A DNA stretch of 64,000 bases from Fontisubflavum oceani (GCF_030407165.1 NZ_CP129111.1:1488001-1552000), one strand, 5' to 3'. Shown: positions 7,083 through 17,356, counted from the stretch's first letter. Notes: generated by a model not told the origin, from the sequence alone. Translations and numbers: made by a program.

Positions 7083-9972
7083 ATGCCGCTAGATATGCTA
7101 AAGGGCCGGTTTTCAGGGGAAATCCTCGAAGATGCCTTTTCCAGAGGGCGCTATTCGACGGATGCCTCGATCTACCAGATCATGCCCTCCGCCGTGGCGA
7201 TTCCCCGCTCCAAAGACGATATTTCGGCCGCCCTCGCCGCCGCGCGTGCGGCTGGCCTGCCCGTGACCGGGCGCGGTGGTGGCACATCCCAATGTGGTCA
7301 GACAGTCAATTCAGGGCTGATCCTCGACAACTCCAGACACTTCAACCGCATTCTCGAGATTGACGTCGAGGGGCGTCGGGCCATCGTCGAACCGGGCGTT
7401 GTGCTGGACGATTTGAACCGCGCGCTAAAACCCCATGGCTTGTGGTTCCCCGTCGATGTCTCCACGGCCTCGCGGGCGACCATCGGCGGTATGGCGGCCA
7501 ACAACTCCTGCGGCGGGCGCTCTCTGCGTTATGGCACCATGCGCTCAAACGTTCGCGCCATCGATGCGATCCTGTCCGATGGCACCGAGGCGCGATTTGG
7601 TGAGATGCCGGGCGGTGCACTGTCGAACCATCCCGCGCAAGCGATTGTGGACGATGTGCTTCGGCTCGGCGCGGCCCATGGCGATCTGATCGACACGCGC
7701 TTTCCCAAATTGAACCGCCGGGTTGGTGGTTACAATCTTGACGCCCTGGTGCCACGAGACGCGCCAATAAACCTCTCGCATCTTCTGGTCGGCTCCGAAG
7801 GAACGCTGGCCTATTTTACGGCCATTGAGTTGAAGCTCTGGCCGCTGGTCGGGGAACGTGTTCTGGCGGTTTGCCATTTTCCCAGCTTCTATCAAGCAAT
7901 GGATGCAACCCAGCATCTGGTGGCTTTGGACCCGCTCTCCGTGGAACTGGTCGACAACACGATGATCGGTCTGTCGCGGCAAATCCCGCTCTTCCGGCGC
8001 ACGATCGAGGCCTTTGTCGAGGGTGACCCTGCCGCGCTATTACTTGTGGAGTTTGACGAAGGCTCGGCCCAAGCCAATGCCCGCAAACTGGCCGAGATCA
8101 CCGATCGGATTGGCGACCTTGGGTTCTCCTGGAGTGGCGAAGGCCGCAACTGGGGCGGTGTGAAGCCGATCACTGACCAACGCCTGCAAGGTCAGATTGC
8201 GGAGGTGCGCAAATCCGGCCTCAACATCATGATGTCGATGAAGCAAGACGGCAAACCCGTCTCCTTCGTCGAGGATTGCGCCGTCGAATTGACTGACCTG
8301 GCCGATTACACCGCACGGCTGACCGAGGTCTTTGAACGTCATGGCACCCAAGGCACCTGGTATGCGCATGCGTCTGTCGGGTGCTTGCATGTCAGGCCCG
8401 TCTTGAACCTCAAGCTGGAAGACGATGTGAAGAAAATGCGGTCCATCGCCGAAGAAGCCTTTGCGCTGGTTGCCGAATACAAAGGGTCGCATTCGGGTGA
8501 GCATGGCGACGGGATCGTTCGCTCGGAGTTTCACGAACGCATGTACGGGACTGAGATCACCGATCTCTTCCGCGATGTGAAACAGCGGTTTGACCCGGAT
8601 GGGGTGCTGAACCCGGGCAAGATCGTCGATCCGCCCAAAATGGATGACCGCAGCCTGTTCCGCTATAGCGCCGACTACACCGTCCCCGCCCTGAAGACGG
8701 CCTTCGACTGGTCCACCTGGACCGGCGCCGGTGGTGGTTTCCAAGGAGCCGTCGAGATGTGCAACAACAATGGCGCTTGCCGTAAGCTGAAGGGCGGGGC
8801 CATGTGCCCCTCCTATCGTGTGACCCGGAACGAACGGGACGTCACGCGCGGTCGCGCCAACAGCCTGCGCCTAGCGATCTCGGGGCAGCTTGGGCCGGAT
8901 GCCCTGACATCCGATGCGATGGCGGAAACGATGAAGCTTTGCGTGTCCTGCAAGGCCTGCAAACGCGAATGTCCGACCGGCGTGGATATGGCGCGCATGA
9001 AGACCGAAGTTTTGGCAGCGCGGGTGCAGAAGCACGGGCTGAGCCTGCATGACCGTCTTGTGGGCTACATGCCCCACTATGCCCCCTGGGCGGCGCGCGT
9101 GCCGTGGCTGATGAATCTGCGCAATCGCATACCGGGCCTTGCGAAACTGACTGAGGGAGTGACCGGATTTGCAGCCGCCCGCGACTTACCGACCTGGTCG
9201 GCCAACCGGTTCCGCGACGCGGAGTTTGCCGATCCGAACCCAGATGTCATCCTCTTCGCGGACGCGTTCAACCGCTATTTTGAGCCGGAAAACCTGCGCG
9301 CGGCGGGCCGGGTGCTACAAGCGGCGGGTCTAAAGGTGAAGGTCGCGACGCCGGTTGATGGCGGTCGCGCGCTGGATTGTGGGCGGACGCTGCTATCTGT
9401 CGGCTTGGTGGAAAAGGCCCGGATTGAGGCCGAACGTTTGGTTGCCGCGCTTCTGCCCCATGTCGAGGCTGGTGCCGATCGTGGGGTTGGAACCGTCTTC
9501 GCTCCTCACCCTGCGCGACGAAATCCCTGCCCTGATCACAGACGGGCGGGCGGAGACCGTCGCCGCTCAGGCATTCCTGCTGGAGGAGTATCTGGTTAAG
9601 CATGAGGTTGACCTGCCACTGCGACCTTTGGGTCAGAAAATCCTGCTGCACGGGCATTGTCATCAGAAGGCGCACCAAGTGATGCCGGATGTGCAGGCGG
9701 CACTTGGCAAGATTCCCGAGGCCGAGGTGGAGGTGGTCGAGACCAGCTGTTGTGGCATGGCCGGGGCTTTCGGCTATGGTCGCGATACGATAAACGTATC
9801 GCTAAAGATGGCCGAGGCCGATTTGCTGCCGGCTGTACGACAAGCATCTGACGACACACTGATTGTCGCCGATGGCACGTCTTGCCGGCATCAGATCGTC
9901 GATGGTGCAAACCGCACGGCCATTCACGTCGCGCGCGTGCTTGAAATGGCTCTGGCAGAGGGAGGCCAATAG
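7083..9972 (+). CDS. FAD-linked oxidase / 4Fe-4S 2-hydroxyacid dehydrogenase fusion (frameshift at about 9475)
   Basis: A GlcD-like FAD half is fused to a GlcF-like iron-sulfur half, about 963 residues once a frameshift is bridged. The FAD-binding domain (VTGRGGGTSQCGQ; GGMAANNSCGGRSLRYGT) covers about residues 40-220 and the FAD oxidase C-terminal domain about 240-520. Fe-S ligands follow at C560, C566, C575 and C620, C623, C626, C630 (CVSCKACKRECP), then CCG-type motifs (HGHCHQK, ETSCCGMAG). This is the YdiJ/D-2-hydroxyacid dehydrogenase layout, passing electrons to the respiratory chain. The frame breaks at 9470-9480: the expected AGVPIVGLEPS needs two more bases (GGTGTG rather than GGTG) or one fewer. 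The start has GGGGAGGAG upstream. The acid oxidised (glycolate, lactate, 2-hydroxyglutarate) is unknown. Confidence 0.85.
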
Positions 9973-9973
9973 T

Positions 9974-10630
9974 ATGAACCTGTCGACCCCGCTCGCTCGA
10001 CCGTCGCTTCATGAAGAGCTTGTGACCCGCTTGCGGCAAGCCATTGTCGAGGGCTCGCTCGAACCTGGCGCAAAGGTGCCCGAGAGGGAGTTGTGCGAAA
10101 ATCTCGGTGTGTCCCGCACCCCGTTGCGCGAAGCATTAAAAGTGCTGGCCAATGAGGGGTTGGTCATCCTCGAGTCGAACCGGGGCGCGCGGATTTCCAA
10201 CGTGACGATGGAAGAGCTCGAAGCCGCCTTTCCGGTGATTGCGGTCTTGGAGGGCTTGGCCGGGGAACTGGCCTGCGAACGGGCGAGTGATGACGAAATG
10301 GCCCAGATTGTGGCCCGCCATCGCGATATGTTCCGCCACTATGACGCTGGCGATAGACCGGCCTATTTTCAGGCCAATCATGACATCCACGCCGCCCTCA
10401 TGGCTGCGGCTCGCAATCCGGTCCTGGCGCAGCACTACGCGATGTTGTCCTCGCGGGTGGAGCGTGCCCGTCTCTTGGCTAATGTCTCGGACAGCCGCTG
10501 GGCCCAAGCCGTCGAAGAACATCGCGGCATAATGGAGGCGGTGGAAAACCGCGACGGACCACGCCTGAGCACCTTGTTGAAGGCCCATTTGAATAACAAG
10601 CTTGTTGCATTGAAGGCAGCGGTGACCTGA
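9974..10630 (+). CDS. GntR family transcriptional regulator, FCD subfamily
   Basis: A 218-residue regulator. Residues about 8-75 are the GntR winged helix (LHEELVTRLRQAIVEGSLEPG, then ENLGVSRTPLREALKVLANEG). The rest is a helical FCD effector domain with the metal/ligand-site residues of the family (FQANHDIHAALMAAARNPVL; EHRGIMEAVENRD). The ATG follows the dehydrogenase stop by one base, with GGAGG upstream, so the two are translationally coupled. It probably senses the hydroxy- or oxo-acid handled by the adjoining transporter and enzymes and acts on the divergent promoter near 7020. Confidence 0.92.
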   Translation: MNLSTPLARPSLHEELVTRLRQAIVEGSLEPGAKVPERELCENLGVSRTPLREALKVLANEGLVILESNRGARISNVTMEELEAAFPVIAVLEGLAGELACERASDDEMAQIVARHRDMFRHYDAGDRPAYFQANHDIHAALMAAARNPVLAQHYAMLSSRVERARLLANVSDSRWAQAVEEHRGIMEAVENRDGPRLSTLLKAHLNNKLVALKAAVT

Positions 10631-11133
10631 GTTCGTTCTGGGTCCGCAGGCGACGGCCTGATTTCCGGTCAAACCTTTCGTAGCAACCGACGCACAGGTT
10701 GCGCCTACGTGTCGGATGTCAATCGGTTGAGCCCTTGTATTGTGCAGGGTCCGGTGTGGCACGACCGCATTGAGTTGTATCGCTTGAGGAGTACAAGACA
10801 TGACAATGTCGGCTGAGCGGACTGGCGCACTCGATACTGGCTGACCTCCCCGCATTGGATCAGCAAGAGCCGGGCCTGTTCGACCGGTTGATTAAGTTGC
10901 TTGATCCATGTTGCAGTCGTAGAGGATGACTGCTTCCCGCCCATACACCGAATAGAAGACTGGCTGGCCGCACTTATCGGGGCAGTTTTTGAAATCGAAC
11001 AAAAAAGCCAGCTCTGTAGACAGAACGCCCCAAAAGTCACCAAAAATGACGGAAGTTGCGTTTTTCCCCGACAAAAGTTGCATTTCTCGCCGGACACGTT
11101 GCGATTCATGCCGGACGGCACATTAAGGAAAGT
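10631..11133. other. Intergenic stretch without a recognisable gene
   Basis: About 500 bases between the GntR gene and the tRNA. The short open frames on both strands give no recognisable protein and have no ribosome-binding site. Its lower GC content and runs of A/T near 10980-11090 could be old insertion debris, but I could not identify a family. Confidence 0.5.
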
Positions 11134-11208
11134 TGGCTGGGGTGGTAGGATTCGAACCTACGGTACACGGTACCAAAAACCGCTGCCTTACCGCTTGGCT
11201 ACACCCCA
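11134..11208 (-). tRNA. tRNA-Gln (UUG)
   Basis: Read on the minus strand, this 75-base sequence folds as a cloverleaf. The acceptor TGGGGTG pairs with CACCCCA, the T-arm carries GGTTCGAATCC, and the anticodon loop TTTTGGT gives anticodon TTG, reading CAA. The gene encodes GCCA at its 3' end. It stands alone between the GntR region and the mechanosensitive channel gene. Confidence 0.95.
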
Positions 11209-11285
11209 ACTGTGACGCGCTAGTTACGCCGCGACGGGCGGAGGATCAAGCCCCCGGTGTGCAAAAAATCACCAGATTTGCTGGA

Positions 11286-12611
11286 CTATTCTTGCGGGGC
11301 CTCGCGCGCCAAAAGGTCGTCATCGCCCAATGCCTCCCGTTCGGCGTCGACGATCCGTTCCAGCGCTTCTGATTCCTCGGCATGGACGTCCTGCACCTCC
11401 GCAGGTGTGGCGGGTGGCGCTGTGGTGTCTTTGGTGTGTGTGTCCGACGGCGCTTGCCGGATCGTGGTGTCGCTGATCAAACGGTAGGTCGGTTCTGGCA
11501 GCATAATGCCGGCCTCTTCCAGGCGAGACTTGGCAATCCGGATCGCCTCGCCCTTGGCCATGCCCAGGCTGGTCTTGTGCTGCATCACCCAGCCTGCGCC
11601 AGTAATAGAAATGGTGCTGTCGCCCAGTTCGTTGACCCAAACACCGGGGCCGGGGCTTTCCAACAGGAAGGGCAGCTCTTTCAACGCATCCAGGATGATC
11701 CGCTGCGCCTCGGCAATGTCGGCGTTGGGGTCGACCCCCAGCACGAAGGTGAAGCGGCGTTCGTCATTGCGGCTGTAGTTGATGATCCGGGCCCGGAACA
11801 CGGTCGAGTTGGGGATGCGGATATGGTTGCCGTCGAGTGATAATAGAATCGTCGCGCGCGAGGTCAGGCGGATCACATGGCCCATATCGCCTTCGATCTC
11901 GACCAAATCCTTGGGGCGGAACGGCTGACGGATCGACAAGAGGATCGAGGCGATGAAGTTCTCCACCATATCGCGCACGGCAAACCCGATGGCGAGGCCG
12001 ACGATCCCGGCGGCGCCCAAAATCGTGCCCAGAAGGGCAGTGGCGTTCAACAGATCCAAGGTCAGCACGACGGCCAAGACCGCGAAGAGCAGACGGATCA
12101 CTTGCCGGTAGATATCCGCGATAAAGGCGTTTGGCGCGAGCCGATCCCAGGGGTTTTTTAGACGCGCCAAGTAGAGGCCGAGAAGCAAGACCAAGATGCC
12201 CGCCGCGACGGCCACCAGGATCAAGGGCAGTTTGGCCAGGAATTGCTCGATCCGGGCTTGAATGCGTCCAATAGCAGGGTTTAAGCGTTCGACCACATCG
12301 GTGGTCTCGGTGACCGCGTTTTCAATCGCCACAACGCCTTCGACCCGACCCACGAGCCCATTCAGCGCTTCGATTTGCGCCGTCTCAAGGGCAGTCCCCC
12401 GCAATGTGACGATGCCATCGGCGACGGAGACACTGACATTTTCATAGCCCTCCAACTGCCGCAGAATATCGCGGATGCGAGTGGCAATCGCGGTGTCTTG
12501 CTGGATGTCGCTTTCGACGGAGATCGCGCCGTCGGGTTGCTGTGCAGTGTCTTGCGCCATCGCGGTGAAGGGCAGGACGACGGCGAGGCATAGGATCAGA
12601 AAAAGACGCAT
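11286..12611 (-). CDS. Mechanosensitive channel of the MscS family with N-terminal BON domain
   Basis: A 441-residue protein. A signal peptide (residues 1-19, ending AMAQ) is followed by a periplasmic BON domain (residues about 35-105; VSVADGIVTLRG and VEGVVAIENAV), an inner-membrane helix at about 128-148, two more helices, and the MscS pore region (LGAAGIVGLAIGFAVRDMVEN). The beta domain (IEGDMGHVIRLTSRATIL) and the C-terminal alpha/beta domain come next, then an acidic tail. MscS channels open under membrane tension on osmotic downshock. The BON domain, common in envelope-stress proteins, should lie in the periplasm and may contact lipid or other envelope parts. It appears monocistronic. 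Confidence 0.92.
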   Translation of the reverse strand: MRLFLILCLAVVLPFTAMAQDTAQQPDGAISVESDIQQDTAIATRIRDILRQLEGYENVSVSVADGIVTLRGTALETAQIEALNGLVGRVEGVVAIENAVTETTDVVERLNPAIGRIQARIEQFLAKLPLILVAVAAGILVLLLGLYLARLKNPWDRLAPNAFIADIYRQVIRLLFAVLAVVLTLDLLNATALLGTILGAAGIVGLAIGFAVRDMVENFIASILLSIRQPFRPKDLVEIEGDMGHVIRLTSRATILLSLDGNHIRIPNSTVFRARIINYSRNDERRFTFVLGVDPNADIAEAQRIILDALKELPFLLESPGPGVWVNELGDSTISITGAGWVMQHKTSLGMAKGEAIRIAKSRLEEAGIMLPEPTYRLISDTTIRQAPSDTHTKDTTAPPATPAEVQDVHAEESEALERIVDAEREALGDDDLLAREAPQE

Positions 12612-12673
12612 GAGACAAACGGGCGTTGTTGAAATGTCCCGCTTGTCTAGGCCGATTTCCTGCGGCGGGGAAG

Positions 12674-14170
12674 TCAGATTGTCTGGTCGTAGTCCCCGAC
12701 GGCAGGCTCGGTGCGGATCACCGCATCAATGTCTTCGAAGATCGCCCGCATCTGCGCCTCGCTTTCCGGGCTTTCGCAGACGACGACCAGATTTGGCGTG
12801 TTCGATGAGGCCCGCACCAGACCCCAACCGCCATTCTCCAGCATCACCCGCGCGCCGTTCACCGTGACGACATCGGTGATTTTGACGCCGCCCAAACTGC
12901 CGCCCTCTGCATGACGAGCAACGAGTATCTCGACCAACCGCTCCAGCACCTTGTATTTCTCGGTATCCGCGCAATAGGGTGACATGGTCGGCGTCGCATA
13001 GGTCACCGGCAGGGCCCGGCGCAGATCGGCCATCGACATATCCGGATTGCGATCCATCAATTTGCAGATCTCAACCGCAACCCGCATGCCGCAATCGTAG
13101 CCGCGCCCGATGGGGCCTGCGAGGAAGTAATGGCCGGATTTCTCAAAGCCCGCCAGCGCGCTCAGTTCATGGACTCGGCGTTTCATATGGCTGTGACCCG
13201 TCTTCCAGTAATCGGCCTTGGCCCCGTGTTTTTTCAACTCCGGGTCTGAGGCAAACAGGCCAGTTGATTTCACATCCGCCACAAAGGTCGCGCCGGGGTG
13301 AATCTTCGCCAAATCGCGGGCCATGATCACGCCCATCTTATCAGCGAAAATCTCCTCGCCTTCATTGTCGACCACACCGCAGCGATCGCCGTCGCCGTCA
13401 AAGCCAAGCGCGAAATCCGCGCCGGACTCTTTCACCGAGGCGGCCATATCATGCAGCATCTCCATCGCTTCGGGGTTCGGGTTGTAATGCGGGAAGCTGT
13501 AATCGAGCCGGTTATGGGAGGGCACAACCTCCACCCCAATCCGCTCAAACAGCTCCGGTGCAAAGGCCGAGGCCGTGCCATTGCCCGTGGCGCAGACGAC
13601 ACGCAGTTTGCGGGTCATTTTGAAATCACCCGCCAGATCGTCCAGATACGCCTCGCGCACGCCGTCGACAAATTCATAACCACCGCCGGGCCGCGCCACG
13701 CCCTCGCCGCCCAGAACAATGTCGCGCAGACGACCCATCTCATCGGGCCCATGGGTCAACGGGCGTTGAAAGCCCATCTTTACGCCGGTCCAGCCGTTCG
13801 GATTATGGCTTGCCGTCACCATGGCGACGGCGGGTGTATCGAGGTGGAATTGTGCGAAATAGGCCATCGGGCTGACCGCCGGGCCAATGTCTTTTACCTG
13901 GATGCCCGCCTGCATCAGGCCCAGGATCAGCGCGTTTTTCACCGAAAGCGAGTAGTCACGGTAGTCATTCGCAACCGCAATAACGGGCTCGATACCGGTC
14001 TCAAACATCTGCGTGCCAAGACCCAGACCAAGCGCCGTGATGCCGGGCAGATTGATCTCATCTGGAAACTTCCACCGTGCATCATATTCCCGGAACCCCG
14101 TCGGCGTAACCATGGCATCGCGCAGGAAGGCCCAACTGTTTTGGGTGACGGTCGGCAAGGGCTTGGTCAT
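12674..14170 (-). CDS. Phosphomannomutase/phosphoglucomutase
   Basis: A 498-residue alpha-D-phosphohexomutase. The phosphoserine loop VTASHNPNGW, the metal-binding loop FDGDGDRCGVV and the phosphate-binding C-terminal segment LVRASSNTPNLVV are all present. It interconverts hexose 6- and 1-phosphates, supplying GDP-mannose or UDP-glucose precursors for surface polysaccharide. It is the last gene of a minus-strand run kpsT-like, kpsE-like, kdsA, this gene, with 18 bases after kdsA. Mannose versus glucose preference cannot be decided from the motifs alone. Confidence 0.93.
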   Translation of the reverse strand: MTKPLPTVTQNSWAFLRDAMVTPTGFREYDARWKFPDEINLPGITALGLGLGTQMFETGIEPVIAVANDYRDYSLSVKNALILGLMQAGIQVKDIGPAVSPMAYFAQFHLDTPAVAMVTASHNPNGWTGVKMGFQRPLTHGPDEMGRLRDIVLGGEGVARPGGGYEFVDGVREAYLDDLAGDFKMTRKLRVVCATGNGTASAFAPELFERIGVEVVPSHNRLDYSFPHYNPNPEAMEMLHDMAASVKESGADFALGFDGDGDRCGVVDNEGEEIFADKMGVIMARDLAKIHPGATFVADVKSTGLFASDPELKKHGAKADYWKTGHSHMKRRVHELSALAGFEKSGHYFLAGPIGRGYDCGMRVAVEICKLMDRNPDMSMADLRRALPVTYATPTMSPYCADTEKYKVLERLVEILVARHAEGGSLGGVKITDVVTVNGARVMLENGGWGLVRASSNTPNLVVVCESPESEAQMRAIFEDIDAVIRTEPAVGDYDQTI

Positions 14171-14188
14171 TCGGGTGGCTTTCGCTGA

Positions 14189-15022
14189 TTACAAACGGAT
14201 CGGCTCTGCTTTTGCCAGACGATCAAAGCGCATCAAACTATCCAAAAGGTGAGGCATTTGGTGCAAATGGATCATATTCGGCCCGTCGCAGGGGGCATTG
14301 TCAGGGTCTTGATGTGTTTCTGTGAAGAGCGCGCCGATCCCGAGCGCCACCGCAGAGCGCGCCAGGACTGGTGCAAATTCACGTTGACCGCCGGAGGAGC
14401 CGCCGAGCCCGCCGGGCTGCGCTACGGCATGGGTCGCATCCATCACCACCGGATAGCCGGTCTTGGCCATTTCCGGCAGCGCCCGCATATCAACCACAAG
14501 CGTGTTATAGCCAAAGGACACGCCACGCTCCGTCAGAAGGATGCGCGTGTTGCCGGTGCTTTCGATCTTGGCCACCACATTGGGCATATCCCACGGCGCC
14601 AGGAACTGCCCCTTTTTGACATTGACCGCGGCGCCGGTGCTGCCCGCCGCCAACAGCAGCTCGGTCTGCCGGCAAAGGAAGGCCGGGATTTGAAGGACGT
14701 CGCACACCTCGGCCACTGGCGCGCAATGCGCGGGGCCATGCACATCCGTCAGAACGGGAACCCCAATCGTCTCTTTGACCGATTGTAGAACCTTCAAGCC
14801 CTCATCCATGCCAAGCGCGGGCTTGGCGTTGATCGAGGTGCGGTTGGCTTTGTCGTAGGAGCCTTTGAAGATGTATTGCGCCCCCGCCTTGTCACAGGCC
14901 TCTTTGAGGGTGCCCGCGATCATCTGCGCATGATCGGCGCTTTCCAATTGGCAGGGACCGGCAATCAGCGTCAGCGGACGGTCGTTGCCGGTGGTCAAAG
15001 ACCCGATATCTACATGTTTCAT
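14189..15022 (-). CDS. kdsA: 3-deoxy-8-phosphooctulonate synthase (KDO-8-P synthase)
   Basis: A 277-residue enzyme of the DAHP/KDO-8P synthase family, normal length. Recognisable segments are LIAGPCQLESADHAQ, FKGSYDKANRTSINA, VPVLTDVHGPAHCAP, GVSFGYNTLVVDMRALPEM and MDATHAVAQPGG. It condenses phosphoenolpyruvate with arabinose 5-phosphate to give KDO-8-phosphate. Its place directly after two capsule-export-type genes (a 2-base gap to the kpsE-like stop) suggests that the KDO made here feeds a KDO-linked surface polysaccharide as well as, or instead of, lipid A. Confidence 0.95.
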   Translation of the reverse strand: MKHVDIGSLTTGNDRPLTLIAGPCQLESADHAQMIAGTLKEACDKAGAQYIFKGSYDKANRTSINAKPALGMDEGLKVLQSVKETIGVPVLTDVHGPAHCAPVAEVCDVLQIPAFLCRQTELLLAAGSTGAAVNVKKGQFLAPWDMPNVVAKIESTGNTRILLTERGVSFGYNTLVVDMRALPEMAKTGYPVVMDATHAVAQPGGLGGSSGGQREFAPVLARSAVALGIGALFTETHQDPDNAPCDGPNMIHLHQMPHLLDSLMRFDRLAKAEPIRL

Positions 15023-15024
15023 GA

Positions 15025-16719
15025 CTAGGCTGAGACCTGTTCGCGGAGGATGGAAACCGTCATCGATATCAGCAGGTAAATGCCAGAAAAGACCAGGAAC
15101 GCAAGAAGCGTGTTCTCCAATGCGCGGGGATAGGCCGCTTCATCCGGCGCCACCGGGAAGACCCCGATCGACAGGTAAAGAGACTGCCGATTTGCCTCGA
15201 GCCGCGCGGTTTCCATTTGCTGCAAGGCTTGCGACAGCATCAACTGCCTAGTCTGCAAATCAGCTTCGGCGACCACCAATTCCGATGAAATCCGCGCCAG
15301 AGAAACCTCGCCCGTGCCGGTGGCAGTCAATCCGCCCCTAAGCTCATCGATCAACGCTTCGAGTCGGGCAATGTTGCGCTCGGCCACCTCAACTCGGGTC
15401 TGGTTCGGGCGCGTGTTGCTTTGCAGTTCCAAGAGACGTAGGCGCTCTTGCTGCAGCTCTAGTTCAAACGTGTTGATCTGCGAGAACACGGCGCTGACTT
15501 CGGCCTCTGCGCTCAACACGCCGCGCTGTTCTTGCAACTGAATCACCCGCTGCTGTGCGAGTACCATCCGCTCTTCGGCATCTTCGAAACTGCTCCTTGC
15601 GTCGGACATTTGTGCCTCGCGGACGCGCTGGCTCATCTGATCCACTCGTTCTTCGGCATACTCGATCAGAGCGGCGGCAAAGGCCTGGCTGGTCTGGGCA
15701 TCGCCCGCAATGACTTCCAGCCGGATCAATCCCTCCGTCGGGTCATAGCCGATGCTCAGATTGCGCCGATATGTGTCAAACATGTCCTCGTCTGTCGCGT
15801 CGGGCGCGAGGCGGGTCAGTGGGTCCATCTGCTCCGAAGAGAAATGCGCCCGAAACCCATGTTCTTCATCAAGCCGGAGCATGGCTTCCCGGCTTTCGAG
15901 ATAGCTTTGAACGGTGATGCTTTCCTGCACAGTGGCAAAGCTTGTGCCGCCGAGCATCCCGGCCAGACCGCCGCCAGCGGAGCCACCACCGCCTTCGGAT
16001 TTCTGAATCACAAACTCGGAATGGGTCGAAAATAGCGGCGTGGCCACGGCAAAGAAGTAATAGCCCACCAAAAACGTTGGCAGCAGCACGAAGAACATCA
16101 GCCGCGTGGCCAAAAGCGCCAGGCGTTTGCGCCGCCGGGCCGCGATATCGCGTTGTACCCGCATAATCTCGGCAGCGCGGGTGCCTTCGTCGAGCGGTGC
16201 CCCGACGGGGCCGGGGACGCTTGGTTGACGGACGGTGGCGGGTAGGTTGGTCGCCGCTTTGGCTGCTGCGGACCCTGCGCCGCCGGTCTGTGCAGCGGCT
16301 GCGCCGTTGCCATTTTCGTCATTGACGATCAGCTCTAGCAGGTTGTTTCGAGCAAAGGGATCAATCCCTTGGCGGCGCAGCAAGCGCACCGCGTCAAAAT
16401 CCGATGCAGGCTGCAGGCCATGCTTTTGCGCCGTGCGACGGGCCATGCGTAATTGCCGACCGGTCAAACCTTCTTGCCGAATGGCCGCGAGCTCTTGCTC
16501 TAGCGGGATTTCACCGGCTGTTTCCGTACTCCCCGGCGTGTCGTCTTGCGCTGGTGCCTCTTGCCGGTCATGCGCCGCCGATCCGGGGAACGGGGCCTCG
16601 CCAAACCCATCGTCAGCTTCGCCGAGCAACTCGGTCTCGGTCGACGGGGCTGGGGCGCTTTGCGACGAAGAAGCGCTGCGGCGGATGCGAAACTTTTTAC
16701 CCTTGGGTTTCATAATCAT
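15025..16719 (-). CDS. kpsE: Capsule polysaccharide export inner-membrane protein, KpsE/polysaccharide co-polymerase type
   Basis: A 564-residue protein with a long N-terminal cytoplasmic extension (residues about 1-195, rich in Ala, Pro and charged residues). A membrane helix follows at about 205-225 (FFVLLPTFLVGYYFFAVA), then a periplasmic domain with long coiled coils (about 340-480) and a second helix near the C-terminus (LLAFLVFSGIYLLISM). This Wzz/KpsE topology bridges the inner-membrane ABC exporter and the outer-membrane channel. The extension carries a SAP-like stretch around residues 95-130. It overlaps the kpsT-like gene upstream by 23 bases. A second in-frame ATG at 16713 is a possible start. 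Confidence 0.88.
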   Translation of the reverse strand: MIMKPKGKKFRIRRSASSSQSAPAPSTETELLGEADDGFGEAPFPGSAAHDRQEAPAQDDTPGSTETAGEIPLEQELAAIRQEGLTGRQLRMARRTAQKHGLQPASDFDAVRLLRRQGIDPFARNNLLELIVNDENGNGAAAAQTGGAGSAAAKAATNLPATVRQPSVPGPVGAPLDEGTRAAEIMRVQRDIAARRRKRLALLATRLMFFVLLPTFLVGYYFFAVATPLFSTHSEFVIQKSEGGGGSAGGGLAGMLGGTSFATVQESITVQSYLESREAMLRLDEEHGFRAHFSSEQMDPLTRLAPDATDEDMFDTYRRNLSIGYDPTEGLIRLEVIAGDAQTSQAFAAALIEYAEERVDQMSQRVREAQMSDARSSFEDAEERMVLAQQRVIQLQEQRGVLSAEAEVSAVFSQINTFELELQQERLRLLELQSNTRPNQTRVEVAERNIARLEALIDELRGGLTATGTGEVSLARISSELVVAEADLQTRQLMLSQALQQMETARLEANRQSLYLSIGVFPVAPDEAAYPRALENTLLAFLVFSGIYLLISMTVSILREQVSA

Positions 16720-17356
16720 AAAGCCTTTTTGCTTCTTCGAGCGTGTCGAAGGAATAGAGTTGCCCGTCTTTCAACACAGCCGCCCGACGGGCGAATTTTT
16801 CAAGTGTTTTGGCCTGATGCGAGACGATGACAACCGTCGATGATTTCAACCGATCCGCCAGAATGCTGCCTGCACGGCGGTTGAATTCGGGGTCGGTCGA
16901 TTGCGGCATGCCCTCATCAATCAAGTAGATATCGAAGTCTAGCGCCAGCAGCAGTGCGAAGTTGAACCGGGCGCGCATACCCGACGAATACGTGCCGATC
17001 GGCATGTCAAAATATTCTTCCAAGCCACAGAGCCAGCGGCAGAAAGCTTCGATATAGTCGGGGTCCAGCCCGTAGAGCTGTGCGATATAGCGGCTGTTCT
17101 CGGTGGCGGTCAGTTTGGTGATCACGCCGCCCATGAAGCCAAGCGGGAAAGAGATGCTGCTACCGCGGACAATCTCGCCCTCATCAGGTTTTTCCAGACC
17201 GGCCATCATGTTGATCACTGTCGATTTGCCGGTCCCGTTTGGGGCCAGAATGCCAAGCGAATACCCCAAATCGACCCGAAACGAGGCGCGATCAAGGATC
17301 ACCTTGCGCTGCGTGCCGGTCCAAAAGGACTTTGAAACATTGATAAACTCGAGCAA
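16697..17356 (-). CDS. kpsT: Polysaccharide ABC transporter ATP-binding protein, KpsT type
   Basis: A 219-residue ATPase, the length usual for KpsT. It has Walker A (APNGTGKSTVINMM), the signature YSSGMRARFNFALLLAL and Walker B with its following residues (FDIYLIDEGMPQSTD). It should power export of a lipid-linked capsular polysaccharide. The initiation codon is TTG at 17356, with GGTGGGG upstream; no ATG in frame gives a complete N-terminus. It is the first gene of the polysaccharide run. The matching KpsM permease, normally adjacent, is not in the preceding 370 bases. Confidence 0.9.
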   Translation of the reverse strand: MLEFINVSKSFWTGTQRKVILDRASFRVDLGYSLGILAPNGTGKSTVINMMAGLEKPDEGEIVRGSSISFPLGFMGGVITKLTATENSRYIAQLYGLDPDYIEAFCRWLCGLEEYFDMPIGTYSSGMRARFNFALLLALDFDIYLIDEGMPQSTDPEFNRRAGSILADRLKSSTVVIVSHQAKTLEKFARRAAVLKDGQLYSFDTLEEAKRLYDYETQG

